In this document: positions 9,775-22,032 of the stretch, in pieces
Position numbering within the stretch: position 1 is the stretch's first letter
Layout: each line of letters begins with the position of its first letter
Assembly: GCF_964204865.1 (NCBI RefSeq)
Contig: NC_135252.1
Coordinates: forward strand, 21,535,383 to 21,599,382
Reading direction: 5' to 3'
DNA length: 64,000 bases
DNA from: Styela clava
Lineage: Eukaryota; Chordata; Ascidiacea; Stolidobranchia; Styelidae
The notes under the pieces: model-generated
Seen by the model: only the letters and a program-made list of their open reading frames with translations
Database searches by the model: none
Told to the model about the DNA's origin: nothing
Made by a program: the position numbers and the translations under genes

Positions 9775-12700
9775 ATGCATTACTTTGTGACGTCAGTCGC
9801 ATTGTTGGTGGTTTCGATCGCGTCTGCCAACAGTTTAACATGCAATGAAGGCTTTAACGGCAAAATAGGAGGAGTTCCGTTTTATCACTGGACAGATAGA
9901 AAGTGTTCCGGTAAAAGTGATTGCTTCATGCAAGAGCTGTCCTTGAAATTGTTCGAGACAGATATCGAAGGTAAGATATTCACAGCGATGCCAGATATTT
10001 ACAGAAAGCTGTAATTTAAACCGAGTAGTGAATATCAAAGTTGCCCAATTCGTGGGAAGAAATCAAGCAAAATATTTTGCATTCTGTGTGCAAAACACAT
10101 TAAAAAGTTTGGAGTGTCATCTTTGGTGAAAGAATGTATACATATATGAATAAAATGTCATAATAATTAAGTGCAGGGTATACATAGGCCAAACTCACTA
10201 CAATGTACATTGCTCTAATTAGTTGCTATTTATTCGTTATTTCTATCTATTGGCTATTGTTTCATATAAAACTTCATACAACTAGCCGAGTTATATAGAA
10301 CTATCAATTACTTTAATTTTATAACTAAACATGTAATCAAAAGTTATAGAATTTAGGAAATAATCCATTTCAATTTTGGCAAACTAATTTATTTTACGTC
10401 GACTCATTTCGTACTCGACTATATAATCAAGTAAAAACTGCGACTTGCATCTGACTTAAATCATACCTGTGTGTGTACTAGATTAGGGTTAGGCAATAAT
10501 TTTATTCCGATTTTCCTTATTTTAGTTCTATACGAGTTCGGGGACGGTCTGTGTTAGCCGATTGAATATACCCCCTACTACATATTGGTACACACACTTC
10601 TGAGTTCAGTAACACATCCCGGGCAACTCTAACGTATCCTTCTTTGCATTTAGTGACAGCGAAATACGGTGGCTGCATTTCATCTCGCTACGCCCCTCTG
10701 ATGACCTGTGAAAACCTATTTGGTGCGGACAGCACATTCGATCCTGCAAGGTTGCTAAATATGATGCCAGAATTAGAGCAGAAATTCAAAGACTTCTTAG
10801 AAGACATGAGACTAAACACGACCCACCAGTTTCAAATCTTATTCTCAAATGGCAATGGAAGTGAGGAGTTCATAGAAGGCTTGGTTACTTTTACTGAACA
10901 TTTAGGGTTTAAAATGGAAAAAGTGAAACCACTAATTAAGCCAATGGCAGAATGTTGGAATTGGCTATTCGCTTCGCCTTCGCCTTCGCTGGATTATCAA
11001 GATTTCATATCACGACGTATAAATCTCACGGACAATTTGTTAGAAGCTCTTGGAAATCTTGAGAGTAAAAATACGGATATTGCAGAATATATTTTATCAT
11101 TTATCGGTAATTGGGCTGACGAAAAATCTATCAACGAAATACGAGATTCAAAGTATTTACCTTTGCTTGAAAACCTTCCCGAGTTGGTCAAAATGGCACT
11201 ACCAAATTCTTTTAAAGCTTCCAGCTGGTTTGATTCCATGTTTGAACTTCTCGGTGACATCAGGATTTCTGAACCAAAAACGTCTGCTTTTAACACGATC
11301 AAAACTATGAAATCTATGGTTGAAATACCCAAAGAATACAACAAATACCTGGACCCAATACTGAACACCGCTCCTGAACTTGTTCAACACATGGCCGACG
11401 GAGACTACATGTACGCGGGAACATGGTCTGCAGAACTTGTCAAGTCGGAAAGCAAAACAAATTCGGTCACAAAGAAACTTTCAACTTCAATATTCAAGTT
11501 CATCTCAAGCATAAGTCAAGAGCAAGTACCTGCTGATATAAATGTCCTGATCACTTGGCTACCGGGAGTCTTCTACAATTTCTTCCCAGAGGATAGTACC
11601 GGTATTGACCGAGTTTACAACGCACTTTCTGACGGATTCGATGCTACTGATGTTACAAATCCAACGAATACTCTCCCAACCACCAAGATGAGCGATTTTT
11701 TAGTTAAATTCACCGAAAAATTCATTGAGTACCCACCAGGACAACAGGAGCAGTCTGAAGCAGCCAGACAGATAAAGGACTTGCTCGTCATCAATTTCTC
11801 GAAGACATTTTATAACATTATGACGTCAAAATACACGGATAAACTCAATATCATCTTTGATACGTTGGCAGAAGGTTTGAAAAATTATCCCGACTTTGAC
11901 ACGGGAAAAATCGTAGAAAATTTGATCACAAATTTAGGATGGACTGTTCCAACCGAACTCAAGCCCCTTCTAAACACCGCCCAAGGTCTAGTCAAGGCAA
12001 TGATGAACGGCAGTTATGAAGCAATGAGGGAGGCAGCTGAAAATGTCATTCAAGAATACGAAGAAGCATATCCTAAATCAGAATTTCCGGATTTAGTACG
12101 AAGATATATCGATTACTATCATACTGTATTTGTAGAAGCTGAGAAGATAAGACAGGAATCTAGGGATTCATATGATGAGTGCCCTTACACAGACCCAGAC
12201 TGGCTCGAATGTTTCAACAAAATAGACGATGAAAATAGAAAAAAGGATAAAGAATTTGCGCTGAAACTTTATAAAATGTCGAATGATTTGTCAGTTGACA
12301 CTTCTTTTGCTATCTTTCGTTTAATGGATTACGACGATGACGTCATCACATCGGTTGCGATAAAGACTTTCCCTCAATACGCAACTTACATCAGACTGAT
12401 GCGAGTTCTTGATTCTAGCGACATCAAGGACCTGCTTAACGACTTTACTACGTGGTTTGTAGAATCGACCTATGGCCATAACTATACCTTGCTAACGTTA
12501 ACGGAGTTCACTGCAGCGATAAATGCAACTGTTTTCAAAATTACTTCGAAGCTGGGTGACGTCACGAAAGAATTACGTAACATGTTCGCACCTGAGTAAG
12601 TATAGTATTTAGTTTAAGTTGAAATATTTTTGTTGAACGAGAATCGAGTGAAATATTCAATAGAATAATCTGGATAATTTGTTAAAAATAAGCAAACATT

Positions 12701-13855
12701 ATCCAGTAGGCCTACTTCCGTTATCCCGTAGTGTGTGCACCAGGTTAGGGTGAGGGCATAATTTCATTCAGATTTTTCTTATTTTAGATCTATTACGAAT
12801 ACGGGGACTGTCTGTATTAGCCAAGTGAATATACTCATATGTTTTTGTCCAATTAAACAGCTTGATGTAAAGTAGGCGAACAAAATTAGTTACCTCCATA
12901 TTGGTACACACACTTCTGGAGCGCCAAATATACTTGATATATAGCCATATATAGACGTTTGGAACTTGTAACGTGTAACCAGTGACGGGATTCAGGAAGC
13001 ACGCACGGATTTCCGCGAACCTTTTTTGGAAATCTGGGAAGCGATTAGCGAACCCGTTCCTGTGTTTATTCTCGTGTTAGTTCGGCATGGTTTTTTAAAA
13101 TGAATACGAATAGTATTCACCGCTCCTTTACATAAAATTATTCTCCACGTGCAATTTGCTTATTACTCGTGAAACGAAACATTGCGTGGGGCTGTGCTGG
13201 TTTTCTTTTCCCTCCAGCAGGGGCATTAAATATTCGCGCGATGTACAAATTATTACGAGGTTTTTCTCTTTCTACAGAAGTTTTTTTGGTACTCCCCTAG
13301 TTAGTGAACCAAGATGGCGGACACCGAAATGTAGAGTGTGTACCATGTTAGGGTTAGGCCATAATTTCAGGTACAAATACTACGGGAGTCACTTGGCTAG
13401 TCCCCGAACTCGTAATAGAACTAAAATTAGAATAGAATTATAGCCTAACCCCCATCCTGGTACACATACTATATTCTGGTGTCCGCCATCTTGGTTCACA
13501 TACTACGTGAGCGCCATTTTTTTTACAAATTGATTATTTGCGCGTGTAATGAAATTACCAACGTTGCTCATATGTTTTGAATTTCAATTACAGCTCGTGC
13601 AAATACGAACATTGCTCATTCGACGGTTGTAATGCAGATGGATTTCTTGCAAAAATACCGACATTCTCACCACCTCCAAGTGTTGCGACTCCATCAGTGT
13701 TCCCCGACAAGAAATTAGATAATACTGGCAAAGACAAAGTGCTGACCATTACAGATGAACCGCCATCTACCACGTCTGGATCTAATATAGTCAGCGGGAA
13801 CATAATGCTGAGTATGATCTCATTGTGGCTGAGTTACAGAGCGTTTATGGAATAA
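9775..13855 (+). CDS. Family gene A1: secreted Ly6/uPAR-like protein with a ~630-aa insert and GPI-type tail
   Basis: Three exons, 9775-9970, 10654-12595 and 13594-13855, join in frame to 799 residues. Introns are GT-AG, phase 1 (donor gtaaga, acceptor tttag) and phase 2 (gtaagt, ttacag). The start is chosen because it gives a signal peptide (residues 1-18, core VALLVVSIASA) and cacaATG is kept in all copies. Core cysteines are C23, C44, C50, C73, C84, C715, C720 and C725, the last followed by N726. This order, ending C-x4-C-N, resembles a Ly6/uPAR three-finger domain; C720 is not adjacent to C715 as is usual. Between C84 and C715 lie about 630 mostly helical residues with C166, C575, C585, several N-glycosylation sites (for example NTT, NLT, NAT) and imperfect repeats. 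Residues ~727-775 are Pro/Ser/Thr-rich. The end is hydrophobic (IMLSMISLWLSY), so a GPI signal or a short membrane anchor. The fold is inference; the exon model is strong. Confidence 0.88.
10468..10602 (+). mobile_element. R-family MITE, copy 2 (intron 1 of A1, internally deleted)
   Basis: It retains gattagggttaggcaataat, gagttcggggacgg, and the right end tattggtacacacacttctg, but lacks the segment with aacttgatgtaaa. The same insertion sits in A2 intron 1 (18682-18871) with the same ggcaataat variant, so it predates the A1/A2 duplication. Confidence 0.7.
12724..12925 (+). mobile_element. R-family MITE, copy 3 (intron 2 of A1)
   Basis: The left part is cccgtagtgtgtgcaccagg and the right end is cacacttctggagcgcc. 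It is absent from A2 intron 2, so it inserted in A1 after the duplication or was lost from A2. Confidence 0.75.
13288..13515 (+). mobile_element. R-family MITE, fold-back form (intron 2 of A1)
   Basis: It starts ggtactccccta and ends acgtgagcgcc. Both arms hold aagatggcggacacc or its complement, so the element is close to a long palindrome. The 8-bp flanks gttttttt and attttttt differ by one base. It is absent from A2. Confidence 0.75.
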
Positions 13856-13912
13856 TGACTTGGAGACGTTTTGTAGCATATTTTGTTTCATTACCCAGCA
13901 GTTTTTGTATGA

Positions 13913-13918
13913 AATAAA
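13913..13918 (+). terminator. Polyadenylation signal of A1
   Basis: AATAAA lies 58 bp after the A1 stop codon. At the aligned position in A2 (22027-22032) the sequence is AATGAG. Confidence 0.75.
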
Positions 13919-14581
13919 CATTTTCCGTTCTTGAACCAACAGTTCTTTTCTAAACAAAACCATTTATGTATTTTGTAAAACAGGATCTAATGTTGGACAA
14001 ATTTTGCTATTGCCGATGAATTTGATTTGCTTTAACGTATACTATGACATTTATATATAGGTTTTTCATAATTCTACAATGTCGATACTAAGGCAGAGAA
14101 CGAAGCGAAAAAGGTGATATGCGCGATATTCCAAAATATCGATATCCGAAAACAAATTATTATTTGCTTTCCTACTTTCGAATCAAAATAATCTATTGGC
14201 CATAGTTTAATCAAAATGAAATTTGCCATTTTGTTCAATTTTTATTCTATCATGGTATCATGTATTTTGCATAAGTTTGTTAAACGTATTGTTAAACACG
14301 TGTTTGTCAATGAATGATCACCACTTTTAGAATAATTTTTAACTTTCGTTTCAAAAAATAAAGGTTTCAAAAATGGAGTTTATAATTGATATTAGGCCGT
14401 TACATTCGGAATAAGCAATGAATACTTACTTTAATATATTTTCAGTACCTAACAAAGTATCGTTATTTCTTTCAGTTTGTTTATTTGTATGTTCACCTTA
14501 TTTACCCATAAATTTCTATTATGAAAAAAATCAAATAATAAATTACATAAAACGAAAGCTGCTTTTTTTTGAAAAAAAAAA
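13919..14581. other. Downstream flank of A1
   Basis: AT-rich DNA that aligns with 22033-23143 downstream of A2, with landmarks ttgttaaac acgtgt, ggccgttacattcg and cataaaacgaaagttgc split by small indels. I see no gene in it. Confidence 0.5.
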
Positions 14582-14799
14582 GGTACTCCCGTAGTGTGTG
14601 TACCAGGTTAGTTAGGGTTGGGCCATAATTGTATTCCACTTTCTCTTTTTTTAGTTCTGTTACGAGTTCTGTGACTGTCTATGTTAGCCAAGTGAATATA
14701 CCCCCTGCCCGTAGGTTTCAGTCCCTTTACACAACTTGATGTAAAGTAGGCGAACAAAATTAGTTACCTCCATATTGGTACGCACACTTTTAGAGTACC
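14582..14799 (+). mobile_element. R-family MITE, copy 5 (shared by units A and B)
   Basis: It starts ggtactcccgtagtgtgtg and ends ttttagagtacc, followed by agaaaatctta. The orthologous insertion in unit B is 23144-23354, so it predates the duplication. Confidence 0.8.
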
Positions 14800-17065
14800 A
14801 GAAAATCTTAACTAAGCTGGCCTGGTTAAAATGCGGATAGTTACGGACTAGTGACGTACGCAGGAAAAAATATTTGCCTAAAAATCATTTTACAATTTTG
14901 AGGAAGCCTATAATTAATTAAGAAAACGCGTCCAGAGTGGGTTTAAAGTTTCGGACCAAATTGAAAATGCCTCCGTTATTATGAATTGATTAATTGGTTA
15001 AATATTCCGCAACCCGATTTAGACTTTATGTTAACTCACAATATAAAAGATGCGAATTTCGTACTTTTGGCGTTCGAAAAATCGAATGTCTTTTTATTCC
15101 CATCAGTTTATAATTTTAAAATGTATCATTAATCAAAATGGCCGTTTTTTTTATTACATATTTTGCCTAATTTATACATTTAATAAAGCTAAGTTGTGTA
15201 CTTTTCACCCAGGCACATACACGCAGCAAATATATGAATGAGGCCACAGCTAAGCGTTCGTAAATATGTAAATGTTTCTTCAATACCAAATAGCCTTGAG
15301 GCATGTTTGGAAAGTTAGGTCGGTATCAACAATTTCCCTCAATTTTCTCAAATGAAAGAAATAGATTTTTCACTCAAAAACATGTTCGTCAGGCGTTGAT
15401 TTATGCAGATTGAGGCGTGTTGTTGTAAGAATTCAGTCTATATAAGATCTTTCTGTGAGATTGCCCGCCGGAATAATATAGATAGAATATCGAAATGGGC
15501 AGTCTGTATTAGTCTTAGATAAGTTTTCTGTCGACTTGGAAGATTTGATTAAATCAATTTGTGAGCTAACCTGTAGAATTGGGAGCGATAGTGGAATTGC
15601 AAATTAGAAATTTTAAATGTACAGCTTTCAAGTTTTAGTTCGGGTTTCATGAGGCTAACTACCTTGTTTTGCGTTGTGCCTTTTCACGGGAGGAACCCTA
15701 TGCGTATAATACAAGGGTGCTGAAGTAAGAATTAAAAAGAACACCGTTTTGGTAATAGTTTTAATATGCTTGTCTGAAGTCTGACGTTACAGAAATACAT
15801 TTGTGTTAGTGTTTAGCAACACTCTTGAATTACATTTTCAATGTACCAATACTGTGATTTATTCCGCGAGTGTTCTGCTTCAGAGAAAAATATTGCTGCT
15901 TTTCCGACAGTGATTTCTATTTGTTATTGAGAATTTAGCAGCAAAAACTAACAGTACCTCCAAAATAAAATGCTTCTTACTTTGAGGTCAAATTTAATTT
16001 GAGACGTGAAGTTTTTCAGTTGATTTCAAACTTATTGTCATCGATTAGAATGAATGTGAAGACTGTGCATAAATAGGGGAGAAGTTAAGAACGAGTCAAA
16101 CTCGGTAACACTATAATAAACGGCTAAGAAAGCGGATAATTACTAATTTGGTATTTTAAAAACTTAGCGTTATTTTTTTCAAATCTCACATTTTTGAATC
16201 AGTGGCAAGGGCTTTGTACATTAGAAAATCGCTTTCTAGCGACGTTTAAATCTTAAAACACTGAAACTTTGAATTCGATTGGTCCACCAGTTGTGAAAAA
16301 AGGCAATTATTTTCCCTAAACCAAGATTAACAACTCTTAGGATCACCCCATGTTCGCCAATTAGTCAATTTCTTATATGCTCCGCAAGTTTTGTGTGTTT
16401 AAAGAATGAACTTTGGGTTAGTGCAGAACAGTATACCAGGAATACGATATCACACCTTGATGCAGTACTTTATGAGAATCCAAAAACTCACGTTGGGCCG
16501 CGCCATTGTGCAATCTAATTTTATTCAATTTTCATTTGAGCTACATCAAATTTAATTATTAACCTTATACCATGGTTCAAATTTCATCTTTTTTAGATTA
16601 GCAAATATCAGATAAAGAGTAATCTTACGCCACAATGCACTCCATGGTGACGTCACTCGCATTGTTGGTGGTTTCGTTCGCGTCTGCCAAGAGTTTAACA
16701 TGCAATGAAGGCCTTAACGGCAAAGTAGGAGGAGTTCCGTTTTATCACTGGGCAGAAAGAAAGTGTTCCGGTAAAAGTGATTGCTTCATGCAAGAGCTGT
16801 CCTTGAGACTGTTCGAGACAGATATTGGAGGTAACTTATTTTCAGCGATGCCAGATATTTACAAAAAGGTGTATTTTAAACCGCGTAATGATTATCAAAA
16901 TTGCCGAATTAATGGGGAGAAATCGAGCGGAATATTTTGCATTGTGTGTGCAAATCACACTAACAAATTTTTGGTAAATTATATTTCCCAACAAGCCAAG
17001 TATAAAACTACCAACTATTCTAACTTCAAAACTAAACACATTATCAAGAGTTATAGAGTTTAGAC

Positions 17066-17885
17066 CAGGGTGGTCCAGAGTTGTTCGGTTCGCGGGCCAC
17101 AAAATTATTTTTGCATTGTTCGCGGGCCGCAATAGTGCCAAAATTAGGTAAACATTGTAATACAGAACGAACACTTTTATTGTGCACACACATTGATCAA
17201 TCAACAAAGAAAGTGCTCACGCGGATAAAGGTTCTTTCGAACATCGATAAGATTCTCAAAGAAAAACCCCGTACCTTTGAAAAATGCTCATTGCTCACGC
17301 GATTTTAGATTATATTCTTTTGTCACCGACACAACTTACCGACATATATAATATCATTGTAGTATTTTTCCAACCATATACAGTTAAAATCTGTTTGGAT
17401 GAGTCAGCTTTTTCAAAATAACTGCAGATTGATTGATTACCAAATGTGAGGTACAGGAGAGTAATTACTAAATTTTCTGACAAAAAAGCCATATTCTTTG
17501 TAATACAGTACTGTTTAGGCTGACTGAAAAAAAACGGCAGGATTTATAATTTTTAACCTAAGCCAACCTGGACTAATAGACTTTGCATTTGATTTTTAGT
17601 TTTCCATGATGCTTTATTGTTAGCATATATTCTCGACCAAAAAGATAGAAAGTCATTTAACAATTTAGAGTTTAGATAGACTATCAAGCATATCATTCAA
17701 CTTCGCTAGTCATAACACTAGTCAATTCAGTAACATTAGTGATGTAACAGTATTTCAGAAGATTTTTCTGGTTATTTTTAGGACAAAACGACACCAAATG
17801 CGTCTTTATTACCCTTCAGTACGTGCCACAGATAATGAGGCTGCGGGCCACATGTAGCCCGCGGGCCTGGGTTTGGACCACCCTG
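17066..17885 (+). mobile_element. Non-autonomous hAT-type element (820 bp) in A2 intron 1
   Basis: The ends cagggtggtcca and tggaccaccctg are perfect inverted repeats. The exact 8-bp duplication gtttagac flanks it at 17058-17065 and 17886-17893. The empty site is visible in A1 intron 1. It contains cgcgggccac and gcccgcgggcc near the ends and no transposase frame. The 26386-26670 element is a shorter relative. Confidence 0.93.
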
Positions 17886-17963
17886 GTTTAGACAATCTAT
17901 TTCAATTTTAGCAAACTGATTTATTTTAAGTCTACTCATTTCGTACTCGTCTATCCTCTATAT

Positions 17964-18603
17964 CAATGTCGTCCAATCCGTGTCCCGCGGGCCACATGTG
18001 GCCCACCGAGAAGTTTCGGGTGGCCCGCGCTGTATTTTCGGAATTGAATAAAAAAATTGAGTAAAACTTCTATTTTTTGAGTCATGTAGTTAACATGAAG
18101 ATTCAATAAAAACAATTTGTTCATTTTCCTGAAATACGCTCTGCTAGCCATTTCAAACGAGCCATGAGTGCCATCACCAACTGGAAGATTTCGATACATA
18201 AATACTACACACTTGGGCAGAATGGCAGTTTTAATGATCTCATAACTTGGCAGCACGTACTTGTACAAGTAAGTTTTTTCAAACATGAACCATGTCAAAT
18301 CCCCTTTGGGATCACTAATTTCTGACAGTCATATGGAAAATTCGCTTCGCACTTGTTAGCGAAAAACAGTGTCAAACTTCACATTAAAATATCTACGTGT
18401 AGAAAAAACTTTGTTGACTTTACTGTATCTTCTTTTTTTATTGTTCTTATTATTGAGAAAGTTTGGTGCGGGGGTTTTGTTTGTTTTTTCATTAACTTTT
18501 AGTCAATGTACCAAAACTAGAACATAATTACCATGTTAAGTGGCCCGTGCAATTATTAGTAAACTAAATGAGGCCCGTCGGCCAAAAAGGTTGGCCGACC
18601 CTG
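17964..18603 (+). mobile_element. Non-autonomous hAT-type element (640 bp) in A2 intron 1
   Basis: The left end caatgtcgtccaa and right end ttggccgaccctg are imperfect inverted repeats. The exact 8-bp duplication ctctatat flanks it at 17956-17963 and 18604-18611. The uninterrupted site (ctatataatcaag) is present in A1 intron 1. Confidence 0.9.
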
Positions 18604-18681
18604 CTCTATATAATCAAGTGAAAACTGCGACTTGCATCTGACTCATGTCATAACTATAGTAGTTTCAACCCTGCTTTTTTG

Positions 18682-18871
18682 GGTACTCGCGTAGTATATG
18701 TACCAGGTTAGGGTTAGGCAATAATTTTATTCCGATTTTACTTATTCTAGTTTTAATACGAGTTTGGGGACGGTCTGTTTTAGCCAAGTGAATATACCCC
18801 CTGCCCATAGGTTTCAGTAGGCGAACCAAATTAGTTACCTCCATATTGGTACACACACTTATGAAGCGGCG
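18682..18871 (+). mobile_element. R-family MITE, copy 6 (intron 1 of A2)
   Basis: Orthologous to the A1 intron 1 copy (10468-10602), but it keeps more of the left end (ggtactcgcgtag) and the segment cataggtttcagtaggcg. Confidence 0.75.
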
Positions 18872-21000
18872 TTTTTTTTTTGTAGATTTTTGAGTTTAGT
18901 AACCCATTCCGGGCAATTCTAATGTATCTTTCTTTGCATTTAGTGACAACGAAATATGGTGGCTGCATTTCATCACGCTACGCCCCTCTATTGACCTGTG
19001 AAAACCTATTTGGCGCGGACAGCAAATTCGATCCGGCAAGGTTGCTAAATATGATGCCAGAATTAGACCAGAAATACAAAGACTTTATAGGAGATTTGAG
19101 ACTGAACACAACCCAACAGTTTAAAATGCTGTTTTCGAATGTTAATGGAAACGAGGAGTTTATAGAAGGCTTGATTACATTCGTTGAACATCTAGGATTG
19201 AAAATGGAAAAGGTGAAACCACTAATTAAGCCAATGGCAGAATGTTGGAATTGGCTATTCACTTTGCTTATGCCGCCTTGGATGGATTATCAAGATTACC
19301 TTTCAAGAACTTTAAATCTCACGGACAATTTGTTAAAAGCTCTAGGAAATCTTGACACTATGAATACGGATATCGCGGAATATATTTTATCATTTATAGG
19401 TAATTGGGCTGACGAGAAAACTATCAACGAAATACGAGATTCAAAGTATTTACCTTTGCTTGAAAACCTTCCCGAGTTAGGCAAAGGGGCGCTACCAGAT
19501 TCTTTTAAAGCTTCGAGCTTGTTTGATTCCATGTTTGAATTTCTGGGTGACATCAGGATTTCTGAACCAAAAAAGTCTGCATTTAACGCTATCAAAACTA
19601 TGAAGTCTGTGGTTGAAATACCCAAAGAATACAACAAATACCTGGACCCAATACTGGAAACCGCTCCTGAACTTGTTCAACACATGGCCGACGGAGACTA
19701 TATGTACGCGGGAACGTGGTCTGCAGAATTGGTCAAGTCGGAAAGCAAAACAAATTTGGTCACAAAGCGACTTTCAACTTCAATATTCAAGCATAAGTCA
19801 AGAGAAAGTACCTGCTGATATAAATGTCCTGATCACTTGGCTACCGGGAGTCTTATATAATTTCTTCCCAGAGGACAGTGACGGTATTGATAGAGTTTAC
19901 AACGCAATTTCTGATGGATTCGATGCTACAGATGTTACAAATCCAACAAAGACTCTCCCAAACACCAAGATGAGCGATTTTTTAGTTGAATTCACCGAAA
20001 AAATCATTGAGTACCCACCAGGACAACAGGAGGAATATGAAGCAGCCAGACAGATAAAGGACTTGCTCGTCATCAATTTCTCGAACAAATTTTACAATAT
20101 TATGACGTCAAAATACACGAATAAACTCGATATCATCTTCGATACATTGGCAGAAGGTTTGAAAAATTATCCCTACTTTGACACTGGAAAAATCATAAAG
20201 AATTTAATCACGAATATAGGATGGACTGTTCCGACCGAACTCAAGCCACTTCTAAACACCGCCCAAGGTTTATTTAGGGCAATGATGTACCGCAGTTATG
20301 AAGTAATGAGGGAGGAAGCTGAAAATGTCATTCAAGAATAAGCAGAAGCATATCCTAAATCAGAATTTCCGGATTTAGTACAAAGATACATCGATTACTA
20401 TCATACTGTATTTGTAGAAGCTGAGGAGATAAGACAAGAATCTAGGGATTCATATGATGTGTGCGCTCACACGGACCAATACATTTTGAAATGTTTCGAC
20501 GACTATAATAGGAAAAAAGATTTTGCGCTGAAAATGTATAAAATGTGGAATGATTTGTCAGTGGACACATCTTTTGCCATCTTTCGTTTAATGGATTACG
20601 ACGATGACGTCATCATATTGACTGGTTAAAGATATTCCCTCAATACGCCACTTACATCAGAGTAGACTGATGCGAGTTCTTGATTCTAACGACATCAAGG
20701 ACCTGCTTAACGACTATACTAAGTGGTTTGTAGAATCGACCTATAGCTATGGCCGTATTCGTAACTATACCTTGCTAACGTTAACGGAATTCACAGCAGC
20801 GATTAATGCAACTGTTTTCAAAATTACTTCGAAGCTGGGTGACGTCACGAAAGAATTACGTAACATGTTTGCGCCTGAGTAAGTATAGTATATTTTTATG
20901 CTAAATTAGTTTTGTTGAACGGGAATCGAGTGAAATATTCAATAGATTAATATGGATGATTTGATTGAGAATTAACAAAAATTATCCTTGATATATACCT

Positions 21001-21180
21001 GACATGGGCAAACTACAGCTCGCGGGCCAAATCCGGCCCGTTGCGTAATTCAATCTCTCCCGCTTGATGATGTCACAACCACACTAAAACCACATTTTGA
21101 TGTTTTACCTAAAGAAATTTGTTGAGATCGCGATTAAATTTAGTTTTGGCACGAGGCCTATGTTTTCCACACTTGATTTT
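21001..21180 (-). mobile_element. hAT-type relic in A2 intron 2
   Basis: acctgacatgggcaaacta followed by gcgggccaaatccggcccg matches the reverse complement of the right half of the element at 61406-61689, including gcgattaaatttagttt. The other end is missing. Confidence 0.6.
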
Positions 21181-22032
21181 GTAACGTCGTAACACTGTAA
21201 ATATTGTTTAAAAAACATAACATAACGCGCACGGGTTTACACGGAACCGTTCTTGCAATCTAGGAAGCAATCATCGAACCCGTTCCTGTTTTTCTCATGT
21301 TCGGCATGATTTTTTCTGAATACGAATAATATTCACTGCATCCTCACATTAATTTATTCTCCCCGCGATTCTGAAATTCTTCTCACTCATTAGGTTCCTC
21401 AGCTTTTTATTTTTGGGGGTGTTTTGAAATTTGAACCACTTTCTGAACATTTAAATACATTTTCATTTACGTTAACATTTGAAGTATGATGTCAAACCTA
21501 AAATTAGTGGTAGTGTTTGAAATTTTAGAGGAGGTGTTTACACCCTATAGGGCGGAATTGTAGGATAATCACTGTTCTCACTCCAGCAATGCCCCTTGAT
21601 ATTATAAATTATCACGAGGATTTTCTCTTCCTACAGAACTTTAATTTATTATTTGCGCGTGTAATGAAATAACCAACGTTGCTAATATGTATTAAATTTC
21701 AATTACAGCTCATGCAAATACGAACATTGCTCTTTCGACGGTTGTAACGCAGATGGATTTCTCGCAAAAATACCGACATTCTCACCACCTCCAAGTGTTG
21801 CGACTCCAGCAGTGTTCCCCGACAAGAAATTAGATAATACTGGCAAAGACAAAGTGCTGACCATTACAGATGAACCTCCATCTACCACGTCTGGATCTAA
21901 TATAGTCAGCGGGAACATAATGCTGAGTATGATCTCATTGTGGCTGAGTTACAGAGCGTTTATGGAATAATGACTTGGAGACGTTTTGGAGCAAATTTTG
22001 TTTCATTACCCAGGACTTTTTTATGAAATGAG

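Larger units (their letters stand above)
7957..15147 (+). repeat. Tandem duplication, unit A (contains gene A1)
   Basis: This unit is repeated head-to-tail at 15148-24243. Shared landmarks in order are a leading tttttattacatatttt, cacccaggc, gctaagcgttcgta, the three exons, a terminal MITE followed by agaaaatctta, and a closing caaaatggccg at 15130-15143. The closing motif recurs near 24230 at the end of unit B, which fixes the unit boundaries. Unit B is longer mainly because of later transposon insertions. Confidence 0.8.
16635..21970 (+). pseudogene. Family gene A2: decayed copy of A1
   Basis: The exons align as 16635-16830, 18944-20878 and 21709-21970. Exon 1 (signal peptide, C23/C44/C50) and exon 3 (SCKYEHCSFDGCN plus tail) remain open, and splice sites are GT-AG. 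Exon 2 is broken. An 11-bp deletion near 19792, between short tcaag repeats, shifts the frame, with a stop at 19816-19818. In the A1-like frame, a TAC-to-TAA change makes a stop at 20339-20341. Near 20610-20630 there is a net 1-bp loss, and near 20664 a 5-bp gain. The polyadenylation signal is also lost. Two transposons swell intron 1 to 2113 bp. A transcript could only give a soluble N-terminal product of ~350 residues without the final cysteines or anchor. Exon 3 is nearly identical to that of A1, so decay is fairly recent. Confidence 0.88.

Noticed and set aside
10997..11368. Minus-strand frames within exon 2 of A1, and the matching ones in A2, B1 and B2
   Set aside because: They mirror the real coding strand and recur only because the genes are paralogues.
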